A DNA stretch of 64,000 bases, taken from NCBI GenBank assembly GCA_015069695.1, contig JADCRZ010000019.1, positions 1 to 64,000 of the forward strand, given 5' to 3'. Under the pieces are notes generated by a model, which was not told the DNA's origin, did not search any database, and worked only from the letters and a program-made list of their open reading frames with translations. The translations under genes were made by a program, and so were the position numbers. Below, piece by piece: positions 18,120-26,820 of this stretch. Positions within the stretch are counted from its first letter, which is position 1, and each line of letters starts with the position of its first letter. The DNA is from Williamsia sp. (GTDB lineage Bacteria; Bacteroidota; Bacteroidia; Chitinophagales; Chitinophagaceae).

Positions 18120-20495
18120 ATGAAAAGATGCTTCCTCTCGTTTTGCTGGCTGGTCCTGGCTTTTAGCAGCGTGCTGGCCCAGCAGGGATTTACAATTGAC
18201 GGCAGGGTGGTGGATGACAAAAGCAACCCGGTGGCAGGGGCTTCTGTCAGGCTCCTGAATACCAGCCGCCAAACGTTTGCAGACGCACAGGGCCATTTTT
18301 CCCTCGGGCACGCACCCGCCGGCACAGTTATTCTGGAGGTAACAGCCGTTGGCTATGCCAGTTTTGTTGAGCATGTTGTGGTTAAAAGCAATGTAGAAGG
18401 GCTCTCTGTTATGCTACACCAAAAATCAAAGCAGTTGGATGAAGTGGTGGTATCTGCACAGAAAGAAGAAGAGCTGCTGCAGCGCCTTCCTGTGAGCGTA
18501 ACCCATATCTCTGCCACCCAGGTGCAGGAATACCGCCTCTGGAACAGCAAAGACATTACCGCCATTGTACCCAACCTCTTTTCATACGATCCCGGTGACA
18601 AAAGAAACGTCATCTCTGTACGGGGCATCACCACCACCTCTTACGATCCGGCAGTAGCCACCTACATCGACGGCGTGAACCAGTTCGGGCTGGATACGTA
18701 TATCCCGCAGCTATTTGATGTGGATCATATCGAAGTTCTCCGCGGACCGCAAGGCACCCTGTACGGAAGAAATGCCATGGGCGGCGTTGTAAATATCATT
18801 ACCAAACGCCCCACCAACCAGCCGGCTGGTTTTGGTGAAATCAGCATCGGAAATAAAGGACAGCAGCGCTATGCTGCCGGCATCCGGGTACCGCTGATCA
18901 AAGACAAACTGTTCTTCGGCGCAGCCAGCCTGTACGACCACCTGAACGGATTTTACTGGAATGATTTCAACCACTCAAAATACGACCGGCAAAACAATGC
19001 CACCGGTAACTACTACCTGAAATTTTTACCCGGCAATCAATGGGCGCTTACACTTAATGTAAAGCACAGCAGCTGGGTTAACCACGGGCCATTTCCCCTG
19101 GTGAACGGAGTTGAAGACGCATTTAAAAATCCTTTCCACCTGTCGCAGAATGCAGTTACGCAAATGAACGACAATACCGGGAATGCCTCCCTGTCCGCCA
19201 TCTACACAGGCCCGGCGTTCAGCTTCTCTTCGCAAACAGCTTACCAGTCCAACGCCCGGATCTACAAAACACCCATCGATGCGGACTTTTCACCGATCGA
19301 CGGCGTCACGATCATCAACAATTACGGAGGCGACTGGAACAAGGTAAAAGTATGGACGCAGGAATTTAAATTCAGTTCCGCTGCATCCCTGCGCACGCCT
19401 TTTAAATGGACGGCCGGTGCCTATCTTTTTTACCAGGACAATCCGGTAAAGCAAGCGACCCATTACGGGGCAGATGCGGCCCTCCTGGGTTCACCGGATG
19501 CAAACTTTTCGCTGATCAATATTGCCAAAGGCAAAAGCGATGGGCTGGCCCTCTTTGGACAAGCCACCTATACGATCAGCAGCAAACTTGACCTGACAGC
19601 CGGTTTGCGCTATGACTATGAACACAAAAAGCAATCTGTGCGGGGTCAGTACCAGCATGATCCTGCCCCAACCCCCGGATTTGATTACCGCTCCGATACA
19701 TTGGCCAAAGCCAGTTTCAGGGCCGTTTCTCCCAAGCTGACCCTGGGCTATCATGCGTCCACCAACAGCCTGGTGTTTCTTTCTTACAGCCGCGGTTACC
19801 GGGCAGGCGGATTGACATCGCTGCCTTCTGATCCTTCCCAGGCCAACTCGGCTCTTTATTCCTTCAAACCTGAATACAGCAACAACATAGAGGCCGGTGT
19901 AAAGAACATGCTCCTGCAAAACAAGCTGATGGTGAACATCACCGCTTTTTACACCACCGTAAACGATGCACAGGTGCCTACGCTTGTACTACCTGCTGGT
20001 GTTGTAATCACCAGAAATACCGGCAAGCTTACCAGCAAAGGGGCAGAACTGGAACTGGCAGCCACGCCAGCAGGTGGACTGGAACTGGATTACAGCTTTG
20101 GCTACAACCAGGCAAAATATACGACCCTCAAGCTGGCACAAAACGGCACTGAGGTAAATCTCAAGGGCAAGTACCAGCTTTTCACACCGGATGTTACTTC
20201 CATGCTGGCCGTTCAATACAGTTATGCTTTAAACAAAGCGCGCACCAGCCGCCTGGTTCTGCGGGGCGAATGGAAATACGTAGGCCGGCAGTATTTTGAT
20301 CTGGCCAATACTATCAAGCAAGATGCCTACAGTTTGCTCAACACCCGCTTTGGTTTTGAAGCCAAACAATTTTCCGTTTTGTTCTGGGGCAGAAACCTGG
20401 CCAACAAAACCTTTATCGGGTATGCCTACGACTTTGGCGCCGTACATCTCGGTGATCCAAAAACGATCGGGGCTACTGTACAGGTGCGGTTTTAA
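18120..20495 (+). CDS. TonB-dependent outer-membrane receptor
   Basis: A 791-residue outer-membrane importer. The signal peptide is MKRCFLSFCWLVLAFSSVLAQ. A carboxypeptidase-regulatory-like domain follows (IDGRVVDDKSNPVAGASVRLLNT, residues 24-100). The plug domain has QLDEVVVSA, VISVRGI and IEVLRGPQGTLYGRNAMGGVVNIIT. The beta-barrel ends in VQVRF, with the terminal Phe typical of outer-membrane proteins. The size and plug type are those of siderophore/cobalamin-like receptors, not of the roughly 1000-residue SusC proteins. No SusD partner is present. I start at 18120, where the signal peptide begins; an upstream ATG at 18087 is not needed. The ligand is unknown. Confidence 0.9.
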   Translation: MKRCFLSFCWLVLAFSSVLAQQGFTIDGRVVDDKSNPVAGASVRLLNTSRQTFADAQGHFSLGHAPAGTVILEVTAVGYASFVEHVVVKSNVEGLSVMLHQKSKQLDEVVVSAQKEEELLQRLPVSVTHISATQVQEYRLWNSKDITAIVPNLFSYDPGDKRNVISVRGITTTSYDPAVATYIDGVNQFGLDTYIPQLFDVDHIEVLRGPQGTLYGRNAMGGVVNIITKRPTNQPAGFGEISIGNKGQQRYAAGIRVPLIKDKLFFGAASLYDHLNGFYWNDFNHSKYDRQNNATGNYYLKFLPGNQWALTLNVKHSSWVNHGPFPLVNGVEDAFKNPFHLSQNAVTQMNDNTGNASLSAIYTGPAFSFSSQTAYQSNARIYKTPIDADFSPIDGVTIINNYGGDWNKVKVWTQEFKFSSAASLRTPFKWTAGAYLFYQDNPVKQATHYGADAALLGSPDANFSLINIAKGKSDGLALFGQATYTISSKLDLTAGLRYDYEHKKQSVRGQYQHDPAPTPGFDYRSDTLAKASFRAVSPKLTLGYHASTNSLVFLSYSRGYRAGGLTSLPSDPSQANSALYSFKPEYSNNIEAGVKNMLLQNKLMVNITAFYTTVNDAQVPTLVLPAGVVITRNTGKLTSKGAELELAATPAGGLELDYSFGYNQAKYTTLKLAQNGTEVNLKGKYQLFTPDVTSMLAVQYSYALNKARTSRLVLRGEWKYVGRQYFDLANTIKQDAYSLLNTRFGFEAKQFSVLFWGRNLANKTFIGYAYDFGAVHLGDPKTIGATVQVRF

Positions 20496-20525
20496 AAAAG
20501 ATGGCCTGTTGCACAAGCAGGCAGT

Positions 20526-21836
20526 TTACGGTTGTACCGATTCTTTATCCATCAGCGAAGTCTTCTTGGTATCCGCTGAAACCGTATAGGTGATCAATGA
20601 AACAAACACGCAGGCCGTTACGTACCAGTAATAAAGCGATTCGTGCCCTGCTTCTTTGCACCACAACGCAATGTACTCGGCCGTTCCTCCGAAAAGCGCA
20701 ACAGCGATGGCATAGGGGAAACCAACACCCAGGGCGCGTACCTCTGCCGGGAACAGCTCTGCTTTTACAACTGCATTGATAGAAGTATAGCCGCTTACGA
20801 TTACCAGCGCAAACAAGATCAGCGCGAAAGCCGCCCATTCAGATTGGGTATGGCTGATTGCGGTCAGTACCGGTACGGTACACAAGGTGCCCAGGATGCC
20901 AAAGCCCATCAGCAGGGGCTTGCGGCCGATCCGGTCGCTCAGGCGGCCAAAAAGGGGCTGCAGCGCGGCATAGATCAGCATCAGCCAGAACGTGATAACG
21001 GTGGAGCGGTCCTTGGTAAGGTGGACGGTATTGACCAGAAATTTCTGCATATACGTGGTGTAGGTATAAAACGCCAGCGTGCCGCCCATGGTAAGTCCGA
21101 CAACAGTCAGCACCGCCCGGGGGTGTTCCCTTACCAGCGTGCGCAGGGAACCGCGCTGTTTTGCGGGAGCCTGTTCCCTTTTAAAAGAAGCCGATTCTTC
21201 CATATGGCTGCGCAGATAAAAAGCAACCACGGAAAGCACCGAACCGATCGCAAAAGGAATGCGCCAGCCCCATGCATCAAGCTGTTGCGGTGTCAGAAAT
21301 ACTTTCTGCAGCAGCATCTGTACGCTCAACGCCAGCAGCTGTCCACCGATCAGCGTTACATACTGAAAGCTGGAATAAAACCCCCTCCGGTTTAGACCGG
21401 CTATCTCGCTTAGATAGGTAGCCGAAGTGCCATACTCACCGCCCACACTCAGCCCCTGCAGCAGCCGGGCAAACAAGAGTAAAACAGGTGCTGCCAGTCC
21501 AATGGTTTTGTAAGCAGGGGTAAAGGCGATCAGCAATGAGCCAAACGACATCAGCAGCACGGAAATGGTCATGGCTGTTTTGCGGCCCTTTCTGTCGGCG
21601 ATGGCGCCAAACAGCCAGCCGCCTACCGGCCGCATCAGGAAACCTACCGCAAAGATGGCGGCTGTATTCAGCAGTTGTGCCGTTGGATTGGCCTTGGGAA
21701 AAAACACAGGCGCAAAATACAGTGCAAACGCTGTGTACACATACCAGTCGTACCACTCCACCAGGTTGCCGATAGATCCACTGATGAGTCCGCGCAGTTG
21801 CTTGCCTGTTGAATCTGTTTTGTTGGCCGCCATCAT
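20526..21836 (-). CDS. MHS-family MFS transporter (KgtP/ProP-like)
   Basis: A 436-residue permease with 12 helices of the metabolite:H+ symporter family, which carries 2-oxoglutarate, citrate, proline or betaine. Diagnostic segments are GNLVEWYDWYVYTAFALYFAPVFFP in helix 1, GWLFGAIADRKGRKTAMT in the loop 2-3, and LLQGLSVGGEYGTSATYLSEIA in helix 4. The second half repeats the loop motif GRLSDRIGRKPLL. It is transcribed away from the neighbouring glutaminase-type gene. The start at 21836 is a double ATG (21836 and 21833). An upstream in-frame extension has no membrane or signal character. A link to glutamine/2-oxoglutarate use with the divergent gene is possible but only inferred. Confidence 0.88.
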   Translation of the reverse strand: MMAANKTDSTGKQLRGLISGSIGNLVEWYDWYVYTAFALYFAPVFFPKANPTAQLLNTAAIFAVGFLMRPVGGWLFGAIADRKGRKTAMTISVLLMSFGSLLIAFTPAYKTIGLAAPVLLLFARLLQGLSVGGEYGTSATYLSEIAGLNRRGFYSSFQYVTLIGGQLLALSVQMLLQKVFLTPQQLDAWGWRIPFAIGSVLSVVAFYLRSHMEESASFKREQAPAKQRGSLRTLVREHPRAVLTVVGLTMGGTLAFYTYTTYMQKFLVNTVHLTKDRSTVITFWLMLIYAALQPLFGRLSDRIGRKPLLMGFGILGTLCTVPVLTAISHTQSEWAAFALILFALVIVSGYTSINAVVKAELFPAEVRALGVGFPYAIAVALFGGTAEYIALWCKEAGHESLYYWYVTACVFVSLITYTVSADTKKTSLMDKESVQP

Positions 21837-21895
21837 GCAATAAAGATAGATGGCTTTCTGCCACGGTAAAAATTTGACTTGTGCGGTGCAAGCCG

Positions 21896-21924
21896 TTGAA
21901 GAAGCTATTTTCTGATTACATTTG
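21896..21924 (+). promoter_or_regulatory. Promoter of the glutaminase-type gene
   Basis: TACATTTG at 21917-21924 is a perfect TAnnTTTG -7 box. TTG at 21896-21898 lies 18 nt upstream, one short of the usual 19-21. The box is 92 bp before the ATG at 22016. The intergenic region is shared with the divergent MHS permease gene. Confidence 0.55.
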
Positions 21925-22015
21925 TCCGCTGCCAAGCCAGGCACAAAGCCGCCATTGGCAAGCCGTAGAAATCGATCCGGAACCAGTGCAATCCATCACC
22001 AAACACAACGAACCT

Positions 22016-24574
22016 ATGCCAGCTAAGTCTGATGCTCCGTTTATATGCCAAAAACGCTCTCCTGCTGCCGGTCTGTTTACGTCTGTATTTCTCTTTCTGC
22101 TGCTGGCAGGCAGTTCCCTGCAAGCACAGCTGCAGAAGGCGCCTGCTTACCCGCTGATCACACACGATCCTTATTTCAGTGTTTGGTCTTTCTCTGATAC
22201 GTTGTACAGCTCACCCACCAAACACTGGACGGGCGCTGATCAGCCCTTGCTCGGACTTGCGCGGGTGGATGGAAAACCCTATCGCTTTCTGGGGAAAGCA
22301 GAAAAGACTTACACGGCCATTGCCCCTACATCCGATGAGAAAGCCTACCAGGTAAAGTATACCGAAGTAACACCGGCAGAAGGCTGGATGAATCCGGGCT
22401 TTAACGACAAACGCTGGTCATCCGCCGCCGCTCCGTTTGGTGGCGACAATGCCAAAACGCTCTGGCGCAGCCGGGATCTGTGGACCAGAAGAATATTTGA
22501 CATGGACGGCAGCAAGAATGCCCGGCTGTTCTTAAAGATCAACCACGACGACAACATCGAAGTTTATATCAATGGAGAAAAGATCTATGACCGCGTGGGC
22601 TGGCTAAACAAGTTTGCCTATTTTCCCATCGATGAAGCTGTTACGCAGAAATTAAAAAGAATGAACAACGTGCTGGCTATCCATGTTGCCAATACAGCCG
22701 GCGGTCAGTGGCTGGATGCGGGTGTTTATGCAGAAGTGGTTACCCAGCAGGACAAAGACATTGCGGAAGCACAGCAAACCGGTGTAACAGTAACGGCTAC
22801 CCGGACAAACTACCGCTTTGTGTGCGGACCTGTTGACCTGGATGTGTCTTTTCTCTCGCCCCTTCTCCTCAATGATTTGTCGCTGCTCTCCAGGCCGGTT
22901 TCCTATATTTCATTCAAAGCTGTTTCACACGACGGACAACCTCATGAGACCAATCTATATCTTGGTGTGTCCACCAACCTGGCTGTCAACACACCTGCCC
23001 AGGAAGTGAATGCAGATAAGTATTCTACCGGCAAGCTAAAGATCTTAAAGGCAGGCACGGTAGAGCAGCCCTTGCTGAAGAAAAAGGGAGACGACCTGCG
23101 CATTGATTGGGGATACCTGTATGTAGCCGTTCCTTCTTCCTCAACGGCCACACAGGGCATTGCCCCGGTCGCAACTACGCTGACCGGCTTTTTGAAAAAT
23201 GGCAGCCTTCCCCTGCTTGTTCCGATTACCCGCAAGAGCCAGCTGCTGAACACCGTTTTCCCGCTGGGCCGCGTAAGCAGCGAGCCGAAGGAGTCTTTTT
23301 GTATGGTGGGTTATGATGATCTTTATTCCATCCAGTACTTCGGGCAAAACTTAAAAGCCTGGTGGAAGGGGGAAAAAGACGGAACGATCGAAAAGCAATT
23401 GGAAGCTGCTGCCGCAGACTATCCATCCATACAGCAGCGATGCAGTGATTACGACAACAAGATATACGGCGATGCACAGGCGGCAGGTGGTGATGTTTAT
23501 GCACAGCTCTGCGTAGCTGCTTACCGGCAGAGCATCGCAGCACACAAGCTGCTGAAGAGCCCGCAGGGGGAGACGCTTTTTTTCTCCAAAGAAAACTACA
23601 GCAATGGCTGTATCAACACGGTCGATGTAACGTATCCTTCCGCACCGCTTTACCTGGCGTACAACCCGGAGTTGATGAAAGGCATGCTCAACGGCATCTT
23701 TTATTACAGTGAAAGTGGCCGGTGGACAAAGCCTTTTGCTGCACACGATTTAGGAACGTACCCGTTGGCTAACGGACAGGTATACGGTGAAGACATGCCG
23801 GTAGAAGAATCAGGCAACCTCGTTATCCTGACAGGGGCCATTGCCAAGGCAGAAGGCAATGCAGCTTATGCAAAGAAGCATTGGTCGACACTTACGACCT
23901 GGGTAGATTACCTGGTGCGTGATGGATTCGACCCGGCCAACCAGCTCTGTACAGATGATTTTGCCGGCCACCTGGCCCGCAATGCCAATCTTTCCGTAAA
24001 AGCCATTGAAGCCATCGGTTGTTACTCCATGCTGGCCGATATGCTGGGCGACAAAGCCACTGCGGGAAAATACCGGTCTATTGCGAAGGAGATGGCGGGG
24101 CGCTGGGCCGAGATGAGCGACGACAACGATCACTACGCCCTCACATTCGATAAGAAAGGAACCTGGAGCCAGAAATACAACCTGGTATGGGATAAGGTGC
24201 TGGGACTGGATTTATTCCCCAGCCAGGTGTATGAGAAAGAGATCAAATACTATCTCACCAAGCAAAACAGGTATGGGTTGCCGCTCGACAGCCGCAAGTC
24301 GTATACAAAAAGTGATTGGATCCTGTGGACGGCTGTGCTGGCGAATAACCGGAATGATTTTGATGCCCTGGTAAATCCGGTGTATAAATATGCTACAGAA
24401 ACCGACAGCCGGGTTCCGCTGAGCGACTGGCATGAAACCACCGATGGAAGAATGGTCGGTTTCCAGGCAAGAAGTGTAGTGGGCGGTTACTTTATGAAAG
24501 TGCTGGAAAAGAAGATACAGGCTTCCGGCACGCCTGCAGGCGCATCGCAGCAATCGCAGGGAAGTAGCAGATAA
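22016..24574 (+). CDS. Secreted glutaminase-A type protein (DUF5127/DUF4965/DUF1793)
   Basis: An 852-residue exported protein of the glutaminase GtaA family common in Bacteroidota and fungi, where some members hydrolyse glutamine to glutamate. After a signal sequence (about residues 18-40), the typical opening APAYPLITHDPYFSVWSFSDTLY and HWTGADQPLLGLARVDGK appear. Later come YSIQYFGQNLKAWW, CINTVDVTYPSAPLYLAYNPELMKGML and HDLGTYPLANGQVYGEDMPVEESGN, then the (alpha/alpha)6-barrel region. A jelly-roll-like insert (WSSAAAPFGGDNAKTLWRSRDLWTRR) lies near residues 130-250. I start at 22016, since the stretch upstream overlaps the promoter. The GH130 gene follows after 79 bp. Confidence 0.85.
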   Translation: MPAKSDAPFICQKRSPAAGLFTSVFLFLLLAGSSLQAQLQKAPAYPLITHDPYFSVWSFSDTLYSSPTKHWTGADQPLLGLARVDGKPYRFLGKAEKTYTAIAPTSDEKAYQVKYTEVTPAEGWMNPGFNDKRWSSAAAPFGGDNAKTLWRSRDLWTRRIFDMDGSKNARLFLKINHDDNIEVYINGEKIYDRVGWLNKFAYFPIDEAVTQKLKRMNNVLAIHVANTAGGQWLDAGVYAEVVTQQDKDIAEAQQTGVTVTATRTNYRFVCGPVDLDVSFLSPLLLNDLSLLSRPVSYISFKAVSHDGQPHETNLYLGVSTNLAVNTPAQEVNADKYSTGKLKILKAGTVEQPLLKKKGDDLRIDWGYLYVAVPSSSTATQGIAPVATTLTGFLKNGSLPLLVPITRKSQLLNTVFPLGRVSSEPKESFCMVGYDDLYSIQYFGQNLKAWWKGEKDGTIEKQLEAAAADYPSIQQRCSDYDNKIYGDAQAAGGDVYAQLCVAAYRQSIAAHKLLKSPQGETLFFSKENYSNGCINTVDVTYPSAPLYLAYNPELMKGMLNGIFYYSESGRWTKPFAAHDLGTYPLANGQVYGEDMPVEESGNLVILTGAIAKAEGNAAYAKKHWSTLTTWVDYLVRDGFDPANQLCTDDFAGHLARNANLSVKAIEAIGCYSMLADMLGDKATAGKYRSIAKEMAGRWAEMSDDNDHYALTFDKKGTWSQKYNLVWDKVLGLDLFPSQVYEKEIKYYLTKQNRYGLPLDSRKSYTKSDWILWTAVLANNRNDFDALVNPVYKYATETDSRVPLSDWHETTDGRMVGFQARSVVGGYFMKVLEKKIQASGTPAGASQQSQGSSR

Positions 24575-24653
24575 CCTGTTGTTTCTATACCGGTGGGGCA
24601 TGCTGCTGAAACAATCCGCAACAAAATTGAATGGCAAATCATCAATCCATGAT

Positions 24654-25817
24654 ATGAAGCTGATAAGAAACGCAATAAATACCCTGTTGCTTGTTCCGGC
24701 GCTGGCAGGCACCGCCATGGCGCAACCTTCTATGCAGGTGATCCCTTCGCTTCCTTCCTGGGCACTGGGATATTTTGTACGCCCTGAAGGCATCAATCCG
24801 GTGATCTCTCCCAATGCTGCTTCGCTCTTCCCCGACCCGATGAGTAAAAAGCCGGTGGCCTGGGAAGCAAATTTTACGTTTAATCCGGCCGCAGCGGTGA
24901 AGGATGGCAAGATCGTGGTGCTGTACCGTTCAGAAGACAAGCTGGGAGAGGGGATCGGCGGACATACATCCCGCCTGGGTTATGCGGAAAGCTCCGATGG
25001 AACGACGATGAAAAGGAGGCCCCAGCCCGTACTGTACCCTGCCGATGACAGCCAGAAAGAGATGGAATGGCCGGGCGGGTGCGAAGACCCACGGGTAGCA
25101 GTAACCGAAGATGGGACCTACGTAGTGCTCTACACGCAATGGAACCGGAAGCTCCCCCGCATCGGCGTCGCCACATCAAAAGACCTGCTTCACTGGCAGA
25201 AATGGGGACCGGCTTTTAAAAAGGCCTACGGTGGCAAGTTTTATAATATGGCCACCAAATCAGCTTCTGTGCTCACCAAACTCTCCGGCGACCGGCTGGT
25301 GATGACAAAGATCAACGGCGCTTACTGGATGTACTGGGGCGAGGACAATGTATACGGCGCCACTTCCACCGACCTGGTAAACTGGACACCGGTGGTGGAA
25401 AGCGACGGCAGCCTGAAAAAATTGATGTCACCCCGCAAAAATTATTTTGACAGCCATCTAACCGAATGCGGTCCGCCGGCAGTGCTGACCAGCAAGGGCA
25501 TCGTACTGCTCTACAACGGCAAAAACAGACCTTCCGGCGAAGGCAACGATCCAAACTACACCGCCAATTCCTACTGCGCCGGCCAGGCCTTGTTCGATGC
25601 AAAAGATCCCACCAAATTCATCGCCCGCCTGGACAAGCCGTTTCTGGTTCCCACTGCTTCCTTCGAAAAAAGCGGCCAATACCCCGCAGGTACCGTATTC
25701 ATAGAAGGGCTGGTATACTTCAAGAAAAAATGGTATCTCTATTACGGATGTGCCGACTCACGGGTGGCAGTGGCGGTGTATGATCCCTCTAATCCTGTAA
25801 ATCATGGTTCAAGATAA
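24654..25817 (+). CDS. Secreted GH130-family glycosidase/phosphorylase
   Basis: A 387-residue protein with a signal peptide (MKLIRNAINTLLLVPALAGTAMAQ). The five-bladed propeller of GH130 is indicated by ANFTFNPAAAVKDGKIVVLYRSED, WPGGCEDPRVAVTEDGTYVVLYTQ (GCEDPR contains the catalytic Asp of the family), DSHLTECGPPAVLTSKGIVLLYNGKN and YYGCADSRVAVAVY. Family members phosphorolyse or hydrolyse beta-mannosides. Export suggests a hydrolase acting on mannan or another beta-mannoside, but this is inference. The last eight codons (NPVNHGSR) and the stop TAA lie in the dispersed repeat at 25789-25820, so the natural C-terminus was altered. I start at 24654, at the signal peptide. Confidence 0.85.
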   Translation: MKLIRNAINTLLLVPALAGTAMAQPSMQVIPSLPSWALGYFVRPEGINPVISPNAASLFPDPMSKKPVAWEANFTFNPAAAVKDGKIVVLYRSEDKLGEGIGGHTSRLGYAESSDGTTMKRRPQPVLYPADDSQKEMEWPGGCEDPRVAVTEDGTYVVLYTQWNRKLPRIGVATSKDLLHWQKWGPAFKKAYGGKFYNMATKSASVLTKLSGDRLVMTKINGAYWMYWGEDNVYGATSTDLVNWTPVVESDGSLKKLMSPRKNYFDSHLTECGPPAVLTSKGIVLLYNGKNRPSGEGNDPNYTANSYCAGQALFDAKDPTKFIARLDKPFLVPTASFEKSGQYPAGTVFIEGLVYFKKKWYLYYGCADSRVAVAVYDPSNPVNHGSR

Positions 25818-25820
25818 TCC
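25789..25820 (+). repeat. Dispersed repeat copy forming the 3' end of the GH130 gene
   Basis: This copy has AATCCTGTAA, ATCATGGTTCA and AGATAATC in the order of the copies at 2807-2849 and 13496-13525. It is read through by the GH130 reading frame and supplies eight codons and the stop. It ends 56 bp before the next gene. Confidence 0.75.
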
Positions 25821-25876
25821 AAAACAATTTCCTTCCTTATCTTGCGTTCGTAAAAATTGAACGAGAACTTATACTC

Positions 25877-26500
25877 ATGATCACAAAAGAAATCCTGGAA
25901 ATGGCCAAGCGTATACAGGCTATTTCGCAGATCGGACTTACGTATAACACGAACGGTTTTGACATTGAACGGTACAGCGAGCTGGAAGAGATCAGTCACC
26001 GGATGGTGAACCTGCTGACGGAGCAGCCAGTCGAAACGATCAAAGGCTTTTACCTCGGCACCAAAGAATATCCCACGCCAAAAAGCGATGTGCGCGCAAT
26101 TGTTTTTAATGAGAAGGACCAGCTCCTGATGGTGCGGGAAAAAGTGGATGGTAAATGGACGCCCCCTGGCGGGTGGGCCGATATCGGTCATACACCAAAG
26201 GAAGTGGCGGTGAAAGAAGCGTTTGAAGAAACCGGGTTGGTTGTTGAGCCAAAAAGATTGCTGGCAGTGCTGGATAAAAAAATGCACGACCATCCGCCCC
26301 AGCTGGAATATGTGTACAAAATCTTTATTGAATGCGAAGTAAAAGGGGGGGAGCTTACACAGGCGCACGATATGCACGATGTTGACTGGTTCTCCCGCGA
26401 CCAGATTCCGCCGTTGTCGGCAGACAGGATCACCGCATCACAGGTTGAACTGATGTTTGAATACCACTTTAATCCTGGTAAAGAAGTTGTGTTTGACTAA
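25877..26500 (+). CDS. Nudix hydrolase with N-terminal helical domain
   Basis: A 207-residue cytoplasmic protein. Residues 1-60 form a helical Nudix_N-like domain (MITKEILEMAKRIQAISQIGLTYNTNGFDIERY). The catalytic Nudix box is GWADIGH-N7-KEAFEETGL, near residues 98-119. Against GX5EX7REUXEEXGU the first Glu is His and the Arg is Lys; the metal-binding EE pair is kept. Proteins of this layout hydrolyse nucleoside diphosphate derivatives such as ADP-ribose or sugar nucleotides; the substrate here is unknown. A 34-bp gap separates it from the next small gene. Confidence 0.88.
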   Translation: MITKEILEMAKRIQAISQIGLTYNTNGFDIERYSELEEISHRMVNLLTEQPVETIKGFYLGTKEYPTPKSDVRAIVFNEKDQLLMVREKVDGKWTPPGGWADIGHTPKEVAVKEAFEETGLVVEPKRLLAVLDKKMHDHPPQLEYVYKIFIECEVKGGELTQAHDMHDVDWFSRDQIPPLSADRITASQVELMFEYHFNPGKEVVFD

Positions 26501-26534
26501 ACATCGGTAACTTCATTCCAGCAAAACATCTATT

Positions 26535-26750
26535 ATGAAAATATTGGGTGGAATCCTGATCGTACTGGGTGTTTCCATGATCCTGATCCGTGGCTTCAAT
26601 GTATCGGTGAAAAAGAAAGTGATTGATGTGGGTCCGCTGGAAGTGAGCAAAACAGAAAACAAATGGATCGGGTGGCCTGTTTATGCAGGCGGGCTGCTGA
26701 CGGTTGTAGGAATTGTCTTTCTGATTGTCGACCGCAAGAAAATGGCCTGA
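26535..26750 (+). CDS. Small two-helix membrane protein
   Basis: A 71-residue protein with hydrophobic helices at about 4-19 and 48-65. Between them lies a charged stretch (SVKKKVIDVGPLEVSKTENK). I do not recognise a family. It follows the Nudix gene by 34 bp and ends before a strong terminator, so the two are likely one transcript. Confidence 0.65.
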   Translation: MKILGGILIVLGVSMILIRGFNVSVKKKVIDVGPLEVSKTENKWIGWPVYAGGLLTVVGIVFLIVDRKKMA

Positions 26751-26789
26751 TAGAACCCTATCAAATCATCTAAAAAGTCTTTCTAATAA

Positions 26790-26818
26790 AAGAGCCGCTG
26801 AACTTTTCAGCGGCTCTT
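26790..26818. terminator. Terminator of glnS and of the small membrane gene
   Basis: AAGAGCCGCTGAA (26790-26802) and its exact complement (26806-26818) form a 13-bp stem with a 3-nt loop. On the minus strand the stem is followed by TTTTATT, so it ends glnS. It also lies 39 bp after the plus-strand gene and can work in both directions. Confidence 0.9.
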
Positions 26819-26820
26819 GC

